Assembly: GCA_947478005.1 (NCBI GenBank)
Contig: CANJVG010000026.1
Coordinates: forward strand, 1 to 32,505
Direction: 5' to 3'
DNA from: Bacteroidota bacterium
Lineage (GTDB): Bacteria > Bacteroidota > Bacteroidia > Chitinophagales > LD1
DNA length: 32,505 nucleotides
A program made the translations under genes and the position numbers. The notes under the pieces were generated by a model. That model did not search any database. It was not told the DNA's origin and saw nothing but the letters and a program-made list of their open reading frames with translations. Positions 22,891 through 30,254 of the stretch are shown piece by piece (within the stretch, counting starts at the first letter, position 1; each line of letters starts with the position of its first letter).

Positions 22891-24171
22891 TTATGAAAGT
22901 ATGCCGGCAATAGTAGCCGACAAGTAGGAGGCAAGCGTGCCGCAGATAAGGGCTTTGAAACCCAGTTTGGCCAAATCTTTTCTGCGCTCGGGGCAAAGTT
23001 CGCCAATGCCGCCAACCTGAATGGCGATGGAGCTGAAATTGGCAAAGCCGCAGAGTGCAAAACTGACGATAACGATGGCTTTTGGTGAAAGGGTTTTTGC
23101 GGCAATCATGGGTGAAAGATTAGCGTAGGCTACAAATTCGTTGATCACGAGTTTGGTGCCGAGCAAGGTGCCTACGGTATGGGTTTCGGCAGAGGGAACG
23201 CCCATGGCCCAGGCGAAGACGGAGAAAAGTGAACCGAAGATGGCGTCAAGCGTGAAGTTGGAGAGGTTGATGCCGATCATGTCTAAATTCATACCGGTCA
23301 TTCTTAGCAATAGGCCGAGTTTAATCAGCAGCGCATTGACTAAAGCAATGAGGGCAATGAAACCGATGAGCATGGCAATTACATTGAGTGATACTTTTAA
23401 TCCATCACCGGCACCGTGCGAAATGGCATCGAGCAGGTTGGCGTGGGCTTGTTTCACTTCTAATTTCACGGCACCCTTGGTGGCGCTTTCTTCAGTTTCG
23501 GGCCAAACGATTTTAGCTATAACTAAGGAGGCCGGGGCTGCCATGATGCTGGCGGCTAATAGATAAGGAGCGGGCACACCCATGGATATATACACGGCCA
23601 TTACTCCACCTGCAATGCAGGCCATGCTGCCGCTCATGCTGGCAAGAAGTTCGCTCATGGTCATAGTAGAAATGTAGGGCTTAATCATAATCTGGGCTTC
23701 TACTTGTCCAACAAAAGTGGAGGCTACATTACTGAGCGCTTCGCTACCCGATACGCGCATGAGAAAATGCACCGCACGGGCAATGGCCGATACCACGATT
23801 TGCATAATGCCGATGTGGTAAGCAATGCTAACCAACACAGCTACGAAAATAATAGTGGGCATAATCTTGAACATGAAAAGGAAACTGTAGTGGTCGCCAA
23901 AAATAGGATGCAGCAATTCTGGGCGCATTAGACCACCGAAAACAAACTCGCCTCCTTTGTCGGCCATTTCGAGCAGGCGTTTTATTTTGTCACCAGTCCA
24001 GCTGAAAACATATTGGCCTGTATCGGTCTTTAATACAAAGATGGCCAGGGCCAGTTGAAGACCGAGGCCGCTGAATACCAAACGCAGGTTAATGGCCTTG
24101 CGGTTGTTGGACATAGCCAAGGCAATTCCTAAAATTAATGCTACGCCAATCAATCCTGTAAATCGTTCCAT
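22891..24171 (-). CDS. Concentrative nucleoside transporter (CNT/NupC family)
   Basis: 426 residues, about 10 hydrophobic segments. MERFTGLIGVALILGIALAM is the first membrane helix. The gate domain (about 100-170) has FKIMPTIIFVAVLVSIAYHI, SGSEALSNVASTFVGQVEAQ and IMIKPY. The core domain includes MSGSMACIAGGVMAVYISMG, LLAASIMAAPASLVIAKI, SHGAGDGLKVSLNVIAMLIG and GTKLVINEFVAY, then FALCGFANFSSIAIQVGGIG, all typical of CNT proteins. They import nucleosides with Na+ or H+. The nucleoside-binding motif usually written GQTEAP is GQVEAQ here (Q156, V157, E158). An ideal promoter lies upstream. Specificity (purine or pyrimidine) is not decidable. Confidence 0.93.
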   Translation of the reverse strand: MERFTGLIGVALILGIALAMSNNRKAINLRLVFSGLGLQLALAIFVLKTDTGQYVFSWTGDKIKRLLEMADKGGEFVFGGLMRPELLHPIFGDHYSFLFMFKIMPTIIFVAVLVSIAYHIGIMQIVVSAIARAVHFLMRVSGSEALSNVASTFVGQVEAQIMIKPYISTMTMSELLASMSGSMACIAGGVMAVYISMGVPAPYLLAASIMAAPASLVIAKIVWPETEESATKGAVKLEVKQAHANLLDAISHGAGDGLKVSLNVIAMLIGFIALIALVNALLIKLGLLLRMTGMNLDMIGINLSNFTLDAIFGSLFSVFAWAMGVPSAETHTVGTLLGTKLVINEFVAYANLSPMIAAKTLSPKAIVIVSFALCGFANFSSIAIQVGGIGELCPERRKDLAKLGFKALICGTLASYLSATIAGILS

Positions 24172-24189
24172 GGGGGGCGGTTATTTTTT

Positions 24190-24219
24190 CAAACATAAAT
24201 TTTCTTACTGGTTTACAAA
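24190..24219 (-). promoter_or_regulatory. Promoter of the nucleoside transporter gene (TTTG-N18-TATGTTTG)
   Basis: On the minus strand TTTG (24216-24219), 18 nt, then TATGTTTG (24190-24197): full matches to the Bacteroidota -33 and -7 elements. The box ends 18 nt before the ATG at 24171. The same geometry is found at 27737-27766 and 31804-31833. Confidence 0.75.
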
Positions 24220-24381
24220 AGAAAAGTAGGACAGGGTGCCGTTTTTTACAAGTCGAGGCTTTTATCTATCGGAGTGATTGTCGAATCTTAAAGGCAGGGT
24301 AGCCGTATAGGATTTACAATGCCACATGGTGTAGTAGGAATGTTTAAAAGGGTAGTGAAGGTAAAGAATAAATTATAAGTT

Positions 24382-25758
24382 ATGAACCAACTGAAGAAAA
24401 TCTGGAAGAGTTTTGTGAACATTGGGGTAAGCGATGCGGTATCTAAAAAGGAAAATAAATACGTGCGCTTTAGCAATGTAATAGCCTTAATTACTGCAGT
24501 AGGAGCGGGCATGTACATTCCTTTGTATTTTTATAAAGGCGCTAATGTTTCAGCAATAATAGGGATAGGAGAGTTGCTGTGTATATCATCGGTTATCCTG
24601 CTCAATTATTTGAACCGTCAAAAGACGGCACGGTATGTTTACCTGGCCGTGGTTAATGTGTTTACGTTGGTGAACGCCTGCCTTATCGGGCACCAAAGCA
24701 CGGTTTATGAATTCTTTTCGGTGATATTCGTGGTGCCATTTCTGTTGTTCAGCATGCGCCAATACAAACATATTGTGGCGGGAGTATTGATGGCCACCGT
24801 TTCGTTTTCGCTCTACCATGCGGTGTATCCTTTCTTTACAGCTTATAATTTAGACCTTGAAACACAGGCCACCATTTTCATTGTCAGTTTGTGGGTGCGG
24901 TTTGCCATGTTTGCCATCGCCTTTAATATTCTGGCCTTCTATAATTTCAGCAGCGAAACCGAGTTGCAGGAATCGAATAAACAGTTGCTGCTGCAAATAG
25001 CAGAATTGAAACGTTCGAATGAAGAACTGGAACAGTTTGCTTATGTGATTTCACACGATTTGAGAGGGCCGGTGCGCAACATCAGCAGCTTTATGAATTT
25101 GTTGATGACCCGTTGTGCCTCCTCTTTGGCAGAAGATGCCAAGGTGTTTATGCAACACTCTAAAGACAGCTCGGATAAACTATCGGGCCAAATAGACGGC
25201 TTACTTTCTTATTGCCGAATTGACCGTAATTTACCCCCGCCTTCGGAAGTAGATATAAACGCAATGATGAGTACCATAGTTGTGGAACTGAATGGGAAAA
25301 TTGCGGAGAAGAAAGCGGAGGTTATAGTACAAGAAGATCTTCCGGTATTAACGGGTATTCACTCCACGCTTATGCACCATGTCATGTATAACCTCGTGTC
25401 GAATGCAGTGAAATTTAATACTTCAGAAAAGCCACAGATAAAGATAAGTTGTAAGGAAGAGAATGATTTGCTGGTATTTAGTATTAGCGATAACGGTATC
25501 GGTATTGATTCAAAATTTAGCAGCAAGTTGTTCCAGATGTTTAAACGACTTCACTCGCCAGAGCAGTATGAGGGAATTGGAGTTGGGTTGGCGGTGTGCA
25601 AGAAGATTATCACTTTCTATCACGGGAATATTTGGTTTGAAAGCGAACAGGATAAAGGAACTACATTTTACTTCACACTCGATAAACGTTACGGACAAAA
25701 GATAGCGACACCTCTGCCAACTAACTACGGACGTATGCCGATTTTGAGGGCTGCCTAA
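24382..25758 (+). CDS. Membrane sensor histidine kinase, orphan
   Basis: 458 residues. The N-terminal ~190 residues hold about six membrane segments (approx. 28-50, 55-73, 80-98, 104-123, 128-150, 165-186), a 6TM sensor module without a large extracytoplasmic domain. A coiled-coil linker ELQESNKQLLLQIAELKRSN follows, then the HisKA box FAYVISHDLRGPVRNISSFM with H225. The ATPase domain has MYNLVSNAVKFN (N box), FSISDNGIGID (G1) and YEGIGVGLAVCKKIITFYHG (G2), then GTTFYFTL. This arrangement resembles phytochrome-type and other Bacteroidota kinases with an ISHDLR/KxP box. Phosphotransfer partner unknown: no response regulator is next to it. The membrane sensor may detect a lipid-soluble or membrane signal; this is inference. 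Confidence 0.92.
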   Translation: MNQLKKIWKSFVNIGVSDAVSKKENKYVRFSNVIALITAVGAGMYIPLYFYKGANVSAIIGIGELLCISSVILLNYLNRQKTARYVYLAVVNVFTLVNACLIGHQSTVYEFFSVIFVVPFLLFSMRQYKHIVAGVLMATVSFSLYHAVYPFFTAYNLDLETQATIFIVSLWVRFAMFAIAFNILAFYNFSSETELQESNKQLLLQIAELKRSNEELEQFAYVISHDLRGPVRNISSFMNLLMTRCASSLAEDAKVFMQHSKDSSDKLSGQIDGLLSYCRIDRNLPPPSEVDINAMMSTIVVELNGKIAEKKAEVIVQEDLPVLTGIHSTLMHHVMYNLVSNAVKFNTSEKPQIKISCKEENDLLVFSISDNGIGIDSKFSSKLFQMFKRLHSPEQYEGIGVGLAVCKKIITFYHGNIWFESEQDKGTTFYFTLDKRYGQKIATPLPTNYGRMPILRAA

Positions 25759-25806
25759 GCAAATATTTAATATTCAGCCTTCGATAGGGAACGCCACCTA
25801 AAATTT

Positions 25807-25814
25807 TATTTTCG
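25807..25814 (+). promoter_or_regulatory. Putative -7 box TATTTTCG of the YkgJ-family gene
   Basis: TATTTTCG ends 16 nt before the ATG at 25831, the fourth copy of this octamer just upstream of a gene in the window. The -33 region is not convincing. Confidence 0.45.
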
Positions 25815-25830
25815 TGCCTCTAATAACTAT

Positions 25831-26337
25831 ATGGCAGAAATAAAAGTATCAACGTATCAGCGCAGAGCAACACGCAAAAAGAAACCTCTTGCTGCATTTC
25901 TTCGCAGAGTGGGTAAATCAAAAACAAAGGGGATTTTGAAGCAAGCGGCAGAAGCTGAGAAGGCTGCCTGGGATGAAGTAGCTTGCTTGAATTGTGCCAA
26001 CTGCTGTAAGAAGATGACTCCTACTTATACCAAGAAGGACATCAATCGCATTGCCAAACATTTCAAAATGACTTACCAAGAGTATTTTGATAAGTGGCTG
26101 AAGTTCGATACCAACAAAGACATCATTAATAAGAGTACACCTTGCCAATTCTTAGGTAAGTCTAATAAGTGCACTATTTATTCCATTCGCCCAGATGATT
26201 GTGCAGGCTTTCCGCACTTTGCGCGTAAGGATGTTCGCTACCAGGCACAAGAAAAAACATATCTCAATAACCTGGCTCTTTGTCCTGCTACACTTGTGTT
26301 CGTTGAAAAACTTCAAGTGATTATAGAGGGAAAGTAA
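25831..26337 (+). CDS. YkgJ family cysteine-cluster protein
   Basis: 168 residues. After a basic, helical N-terminus (RRATRKKKPLAAFLRRVGKS) comes CLNCANCCKK (C52, C55, C58, C59), then TPCQFLGKSNKCTIYSIRPD with DCAGFPHF, the second cysteine set of the YkgJ (UPF0153/CxxCxxCC) family, probably chelating zinc or an Fe-S cluster. A further Cys occurs in NLALCPAT. Family function is uncertain; some members resemble proteins of metal handling or flagellin lysine methylation, but nothing here supports the latter. No signal peptide; cytoplasmic. Probably transcribed alone from the TATTTTCG box. Confidence 0.88.
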   Translation: MAEIKVSTYQRRATRKKKPLAAFLRRVGKSKTKGILKQAAEAEKAAWDEVACLNCANCCKKMTPTYTKKDINRIAKHFKMTYQEYFDKWLKFDTNKDIINKSTPCQFLGKSNKCTIYSIRPDDCAGFPHFARKDVRYQAQEKTYLNNLALCPATLVFVEKLQVIIEGK

Positions 26338-26403
26338 ATCGCATAAAGAGAGGCACTTTCTTATGATTCAAAACTTATTTTTCTTCGCACCAAATAGTGA
26401 TGG

Positions 26404-26526
26404 ATGTTGCCCTTTAGAGAATTAATAAATTGGAAAGACAGGTTGAAAGAGGCAGGTAGAATTATGCCTATGATTCTTCTAGTTCTGCTTTTTATAGCTT
26501 TAATTGTAATGATAGTTAGGAGCTAG
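26404..26526 (+). CDS. 40-residue single-pass membrane protein
   Basis: ATG-initiated frame of 40 codons ending in TAG. It has an amphipathic basic half, MLPFRELINWKDRLKEAGRI, then a hydrophobic helix MPMILLVLLFIALIVMIVRS. A TATTTTTC sequence at 26376-26383 (seven of eight positions of TATTTTTG) ends 20 nt upstream and could be its -7 box, and a strong terminator begins 28 nt after the stop, so a short dedicated transcript is likely. Bacterial single-helix proteins of this size often adjust larger membrane complexes; the partner is unknown. No homologue recognised. Confidence 0.55.
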   Translation: MLPFRELINWKDRLKEAGRIMPMILLVLLFIALIVMIVRS

Positions 26527-26554
26527 TTGTAAAAAAATCAAGAGCACCTTGTGT

Positions 26555-26595
26555 AAAAAGCAAATGGACAGATTTCTCTGTCCATTTGCTTTTTG
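26555..26595. terminator. Strong bidirectional terminator between the small ORF and tRNA-Leu
   Basis: AAAAAGCAAATGGACAGA, loop TTTC, TCTGTCCATTTGCTTTTT: 18 perfect pairs with an A-tract before and a T-tract after. It therefore works on both strands and serves the plus-strand 40-codon gene and the minus-strand tRNA, whose 3' end (26596) abuts it. Confidence 0.92.
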
Positions 26596-26677
26596 TGCCC
26601 GGGAAGGGATTCGAACCCACACACCTTGCGGCTCTCGCACCTGAAACGAGCGCGTCTACCAATTTCGCCACCCGGGC
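26596..26677 (-). tRNA. tRNA-Leu (anticodon CAG)
   Basis: Minus-strand cloverleaf of 82 nt. The acceptor is GCCCGGG paired with CCCGGGC plus discriminator A. The D arm is GCG-AAATTGGTAGA-CGC. The anticodon stem CTCGT/GCGAG holds loop TTCAGGT, anticodon CAG for codon CUG. A long class II variable arm (about AGCCGCAAGGTGTG) follows, then T arm TGGG-TTCGAAT-CCCT. The long variable arm and A73 fit leucine. CCA is not encoded (CAA follows), so it is added post-transcriptionally. A candidate promoter is at 26733-26740 and the terminator at 26555-26595 follows directly. Confidence 0.96.
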
Positions 26678-26692
26678 TTTCTAGCAGATGAT

Positions 26693-26729
26693 GCTGACAA
26701 CAGTCAGCGGCACTTCTCTATTCAGAGAA
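26693..26729 (-). other. Two adjacent hairpins in the tRNA-Leu leader / end of the dehydrogenase gene
   Basis: GCTGAC-AACA-GTCAGC (26693-26708) and TTCTCT-ATTC-AGAGAA (26714-26729) are two perfect 6-bp stems between the tRNA 5' end and the stop of the upstream dehydrogenase. They may end the dehydrogenase mRNA or structure the tRNA precursor leader for processing. No T-runs follow. Confidence 0.4.
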
Positions 26730-26732
26730 CCG

Positions 26733-26740
26733 CAAAAGTA
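26733..26740 (-). promoter_or_regulatory. Putative -7 box TACTTTTG of tRNA-Leu
   Basis: An exact TAnnTTTG on the minus strand, with TTTA (three of four positions of TTTG) exactly 18 nt further upstream at 26759-26762, inside the end of the dehydrogenase gene. Transcription would start about 45-50 nt before the tRNA. Confidence 0.5.
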
Positions 26741-26745
26741 TTCTT

Positions 26746-27597
26746 TCACTTGTAATCGTAAAATCCTTTACCGGTTTTCTTCCCTAAATGTCCGGCATCC
26801 ACTTTCTGCTGCTGAATGCGCGATGGGCGAAACTTAGCTTCCTGATGGAAGGATTCGTAAAGCGAGGATGTAACGGCAAAGTTGATGTCGTTGCCTACAT
26901 GGTCCATCAATTTGAATGGGCCCATCTTAAAACCGGCACTTTCCATTAAGGCATCTATGGTTTCGGTGCAGGCTACTTTTTCTTCCAGTGCTTTCAGACT
27001 CTCCACATAATAATGTCGGGCTACTCTGTTCACAATAAAGCCCGGAGAGTCGTTGCACATGATTGGGGTTTTACCTATTGTAATAGAAAGTTGCTTAATG
27101 GTCTCAGCTACTTCTTTAGATGTTTCTTCGCCCGAAATTACTTCAACCAGCTTCATTAGATGAGCCGGGTTGAAGAAGTGCATGCCAATGACTCTTGCCG
27201 GATTTGAAATGCCTTTTGCTATGCGTGTAACGGGAATGGAAGATGTATTGGTAGCCAGGATAGTTTCCGAAGAATTTATGGATGCTAATTTTTGAAACAG
27301 GTCTTGTTTGGGTTCTAACTTCTCTACGATTGCTTCTATAATTAAGTCGCCTGTCAGGAAGTTTACGTCAGTAGTGAAAGTGATTTTGCTTAATGCACCT
27401 TGCTTATCCGTTTCTGAAATCTTGCTTTTGGAAACTGCGATGGCCAGATTGTTTTCAATTTCCGCTTTAGCTTTTTCTAATTGCGCTGGGTGAACATCAA
27501 ACACAACTACCTCAAAATTTGCCTGCGCAAATACCTGTGCAATGCCGGCTCCCATAGCCCCTGCACCAGCTACTCCTGTTTTTTTAATGCTTATCAT
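26746..27597 (-). CDS. 3-hydroxybutyryl/3-hydroxyacyl-CoA dehydrogenase
   Basis: 283 residues from the ATG at 27597 (MISIKKTGVAGAGAMGAGIAQ). The Rossmann NAD-binding motif is G11-A-G13-A-M-G16, closed by VVVFDVHPAQ. LIIEAIVEKLEPKQDLF, ILATNTSSIPVTRIAKGISN, RVIGMHFFNPAHLMKLVEVI (with the H of HFFNP as the catalytic His) and GKTPIMCNDSPGFIVNRV are family marks. The C-terminal dimer domain ends GHLGKKTGKGFYDY. It oxidises (S)-3-hydroxyacyl-CoA to 3-ketoacyl-CoA with NAD(P)+, in fatty acid or butyrate metabolism. The size is that of single-function enzymes, without the hydratase half of FadB. A -7 box at 27618-27625 excludes the longer start at 27636. No other beta-oxidation gene is adjacent. Confidence 0.94.
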   Translation of the reverse strand: MISIKKTGVAGAGAMGAGIAQVFAQANFEVVVFDVHPAQLEKAKAEIENNLAIAVSKSKISETDKQGALSKITFTTDVNFLTGDLIIEAIVEKLEPKQDLFQKLASINSSETILATNTSSIPVTRIAKGISNPARVIGMHFFNPAHLMKLVEVISGEETSKEVAETIKQLSITIGKTPIMCNDSPGFIVNRVARHYYVESLKALEEKVACTETIDALMESAGFKMGPFKLMDHVGNDINFAVTSSLYESFHQEAKFRPSRIQQQKVDAGHLGKKTGKGFYDYK

Positions 27598-27617
27598 TCT
27601 TGGTGATTTTCGAGAGT

Positions 27618-27625
27618 CAAAATTA
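27618..27625 (-). promoter_or_regulatory. -7 box TAATTTTG of the 3-hydroxyacyl-CoA dehydrogenase gene
   Basis: Exact TAnnTTTG on the minus strand, ending 20 nt before the ATG at 27597 and lying inside the alternative longer reading frame, which it therefore argues against. No clear -33 TTTG. Confidence 0.5.
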
Positions 27626-27736
27626 AAAACCTTCATGGGTTTGTGTTGGGTAAACTGTCAACAAGATAATTGTTTCCTTTTAGCGCAATGCCTGATTGAC
27701 AAGGATTTCAGCAACCAGCTTGAATTTGAATCTTAT

Positions 27737-27766
27737 TTTGACTAATAGTAAATTCATGTAGGTTTG
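27737..27766 (+). promoter_or_regulatory. Promoter of the M16 protease gene (TTTG-N18-TAGGTTTG)
   Basis: TTTG (27737-27740), 18 nt, TAGGTTTG (27759-27766): both Bacteroidota promoter elements match fully. The box ends 17 nt before the ATG at 27784. Confidence 0.75.
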
Positions 27767-27783
27767 CCGCCTCAATTTTCTAC

Positions 27784-29025
27784 ATGATAAAATTTGAAGA
27801 ACACGTTTTAAAGAATGGACTGAAAGTGATTGTGCATGAAGATGCCTCTACTACTATGGCTGCGGTGAATATTCTATACAAAGTAGGCTCACGCGATGAA
27901 GAGATTAAGCAAACCGGTTTCGCCCATTTGTTCGAACATTTCATGTTTGAAGGTTCGGTGAATATTCCTGAGTTCGATACACCATTGCAAAATGCCGGAG
28001 GAGAAAATAATGCTTTTACTTCTAACGACATAACTAACTACTACGACATTCTTCCCGCCAATAACTTGGAAACGGCTTTTTGGTTGGAGAGCGATCGGAT
28101 GATGTCCTTGGCGTTTGAAGAGGAGAGTTTGGCTACGCAGAAGAATGTAGTAATGGAGGAGTTTAAGGAACATTATATCAATCAGCCTTATGGTGATGTA
28201 TGGCATAAGATGTGTGCTTTGGCCTATAAGGTGCATCCATACCAATGGCCTGTAATTGGTTTAACGCTGGAGCATATCGAGCAGGTGAAAATGCAATCGG
28301 CTAAGGATTTTTTCTTCAAATATTATCGACCAAATAATGCAGTGATGGTGGTAGCCGGTAACGTAAAGACCAATGAGATTTTTAAGTTAGCTGATAAATG
28401 GTTTGGAGAGATTCCTGCCGGTGAAAAAATCATTCGCAACCTTCCTAAAGAGCCTAAACAAACTGAACAACGGGTGCTGGAAGTGAAAGCTGATGTGCCG
28501 GTGAATGCAATTTACAAAGCGTATAAGATGTGTGCACGAGCTGATGAAGAATTTCATGCTTCTGATTTACTGCGCGATATTTTAAGTTCGGGTGATTCAT
28601 CGCGGTTGTATCAGAATCTGGTGAAGGACAAAAAGATATTTAGCAGCATTAGTGCATATGCCACCGAGACAATTGATGACGGGTTGATGATGGTAGAAGG
28701 GCGATTGAGTAATAATGTAACGATGGATGCGGCCGATGCCGCTATTGAAGATGCGTTGAACGAAATGGTACAACAGAGAATTTCAGACGAGGAAATGCGC
28801 AAGGTGCAGAATAAAATAGAAGCGCACTTAGTTTTCAGTGAAGTGAATGTTCTTAATCGCGCTATTAATTTGGCTACTTCAGAAATGCTCGGCAATACCA
28901 ATTTGGTGAACGAAGAAATTGAAAGGTACGCGGCAGTTACACCGGCTAAAATGCAGGAAGCAGCAGCTCAAATTTTTAGACCAGAGAACTCTAGTACTGT
29001 TCGATATTTCTCCAACAGCAATTGA
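27784..29025 (+). CDS. M16 family zinc metallopeptidase (single-domain-pair form)
   Basis: 413 residues. The inverted zinc motif HxxEH is H48-L-F-E51-H52 in GFAHLFEHFMFEGS, with metal-binding Glu expected in KNVVMEEFKEHY about 75 residues on. GGENNAFTSNDITNYYDILP, YRPNNAVMVVAGNV and LLRDILSSGDSSRLYQNLV complete the M16 N-terminal (peptidase) and C-terminal (inactive-fold) halves. No signal peptide is visible, so it may be cytoplasmic, unlike periplasmic PqqL. M16 enzymes degrade or process small unfolded peptides. In many Bacteroidota two M16 genes stand side by side; here only the catalytic one is present. It has its own ideal promoter. Confidence 0.93.
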   Translation: MIKFEEHVLKNGLKVIVHEDASTTMAAVNILYKVGSRDEEIKQTGFAHLFEHFMFEGSVNIPEFDTPLQNAGGENNAFTSNDITNYYDILPANNLETAFWLESDRMMSLAFEEESLATQKNVVMEEFKEHYINQPYGDVWHKMCALAYKVHPYQWPVIGLTLEHIEQVKMQSAKDFFFKYYRPNNAVMVVAGNVKTNEIFKLADKWFGEIPAGEKIIRNLPKEPKQTEQRVLEVKADVPVNAIYKAYKMCARADEEFHASDLLRDILSSGDSSRLYQNLVKDKKIFSSISAYATETIDDGLMMVEGRLSNNVTMDAADAAIEDALNEMVQQRISDEEMRKVQNKIEAHLVFSEVNVLNRAINLATSEMLGNTNLVNEEIERYAAVTPAKMQEAAAQIFRPENSSTVRYFSNSN

Positions 29026-29051
29026 TTGAAAACAAACGACTGTTAGTTTTG
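29022..29051 (+). promoter_or_regulatory. Promoter of the GT2-DUF2062 gene (TTG-N19-TAGTTTTG)
   Basis: TAGTTTTG at 29044-29051 is an exact -7 box ending 13 nt before the ATG at 29065. TTG at 29022-29024 is 19 nt upstream and overlaps the M16 stop codon. It suggests transcription independent of the M16 gene despite the 39-bp gap. Confidence 0.6.
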
Positions 29052-29064
29052 GCTACTTAAATAA

Positions 29065-30249
29065 ATGGACAAGAATATTTACAAGCAGAAGTTCAAAGAT
29101 TTATGTTGTTGTGTGCTTATTCCCACCTTCAACAATAGTGCAACTATTGCTGACGTAATTAAGGATGTTCTTGAATACTGTGATGATGTTTGTGTGGTAA
29201 ACGATGGTTCCACCGACCATACTTTAGAAATCCTGTCTCAATTTTCTTCCATCAAGTTGCATACTTACCCCGCCAACGTTGGTAAGGGTTGGGCTTTACG
29301 CGAGGGCTTTGCTTTTGCCAGACAACAAGGCTATGAGTATGCGATTACCCTTGATTCTGATGGCCAACATTTTGCCGATGATTTGCCAACTATGCTGGAG
29401 GCTTTAGAAAAAAATAACCATGCTATTGTCATTGGTGCACGCAACATGAATCAAAGTTCTGTGCCGGGTAAAAGCAGTTTCGGTAATAAGTTCTCTAACT
29501 TTTGGTTCACTCTTGAAACCGGCATTTCAGTTCCCGACACACAATCCGGTTATCGTTTATACCCTATTAAGAAATTGGAAGGCATTCGGTTTTTTACCTA
29601 CAAGTATGAGTTTGAAATTGAGGTAATCGTGCGTGGCTCATGGAGTGGATTAGATGTAATAGCGGTGCCGGTGAAAGTGTATTACCCACCCGCTGAAGAG
29701 CGCATCTCCCACTTCCGTCCTTTCAAGGACTTTTCACGCATCAGTGTGTTGAATACCGTACTGGTGTTTTGTACCTTTTCCTGGATAAAGCCACGCGATT
29801 TCTTTCGCCATATTTTGAGAAACGATTGGCGCACCTTGTTGGAAGATTACCTGATTCGTTCGCACGAAACGCCCGAGGTAAAAGCATGGTCGGTGGCAGT
29901 TGGAGTGTTCTTTGGTATTACTCCTTTTTGGGGTTTTCAAATCTGGTTTGTAATTTTCTTTGCATGGGCGTTTAAATTGAACAAAGCGCTTTCTATTCTG
30001 GCTTCCAATATCAGTATTCCACCCATGATTCCTTTTATTGTTTTTGCCAGCTATCAGGCAGGCAGGATATGGTTAGGAGGAAATGCCATGAGTTTAAGTT
30101 TCTCCGAAAATTTTAAACCCGAAATGATTGGAAAAAATTTTTTGCAGTATGTGGTGGGTAGTTTTACACTCGCTGCCATCGTTGCTTTTTTGCTGGGCAG
30201 CATCACCTATATCTTTGTGCGCACCGTGAAGGCACGCAAAGCAAAATAG
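29065..30249 (+). CDS. Family 2 glycosyltransferase fused to a DUF2062 membrane domain
   Basis: 394 residues. The GT-A domain (about 12-225) has CVLIPTFNNSATIADVIKDV, DDVCVVNDGSTDHTLEIL, NVGKGWALREGFAFARQQGY, ITLDSDGQHFADDLP (metal-binding DxD) and DTQSGYRLYPIKKLEGIRFF, as in dolichyl/polyprenyl-phosphate-type transferases. The C-terminal part (about 265-390), from GVFFGITPFWGFQIWFVIFF through ASNISIPPMIPFIVFASYQA and GSFTLAAIVAFLLGSITYIF, is a DUF2062 domain with three or more membrane helices. The fusion is common in Bacteroidota; it should transfer a sugar from a nucleotide to a lipid or glycan at the inner membrane. Acceptor unknown. Converges on coaE with 5 bp between the stops. Confidence 0.9.
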   Translation: MDKNIYKQKFKDLCCCVLIPTFNNSATIADVIKDVLEYCDDVCVVNDGSTDHTLEILSQFSSIKLHTYPANVGKGWALREGFAFARQQGYEYAITLDSDGQHFADDLPTMLEALEKNNHAIVIGARNMNQSSVPGKSSFGNKFSNFWFTLETGISVPDTQSGYRLYPIKKLEGIRFFTYKYEFEIEVIVRGSWSGLDVIAVPVKVYYPPAEERISHFRPFKDFSRISVLNTVLVFCTFSWIKPRDFFRHILRNDWRTLLEDYLIRSHETPEVKAWSVAVGVFFGITPFWGFQIWFVIFFAWAFKLNKALSILASNISIPPMIPFIVFASYQAGRIWLGGNAMSLSFSENFKPEMIGKNFLQYVVGSFTLAAIVAFLLGSITYIFVRTVKARKAK

Positions 30250-30254
30250 AATTC

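Noticed and set aside
24382-25758. Complete two-component system
   Set aside because: No receiver-domain protein adjoins the histidine kinase; the next gene is a YkgJ cysteine-cluster protein.
27598-27636. Longer dehydrogenase start (ATG at 27636)
   Set aside because: The TAATTTTG promoter box lies inside this extension, and the Rossmann fold begins properly from 27597.
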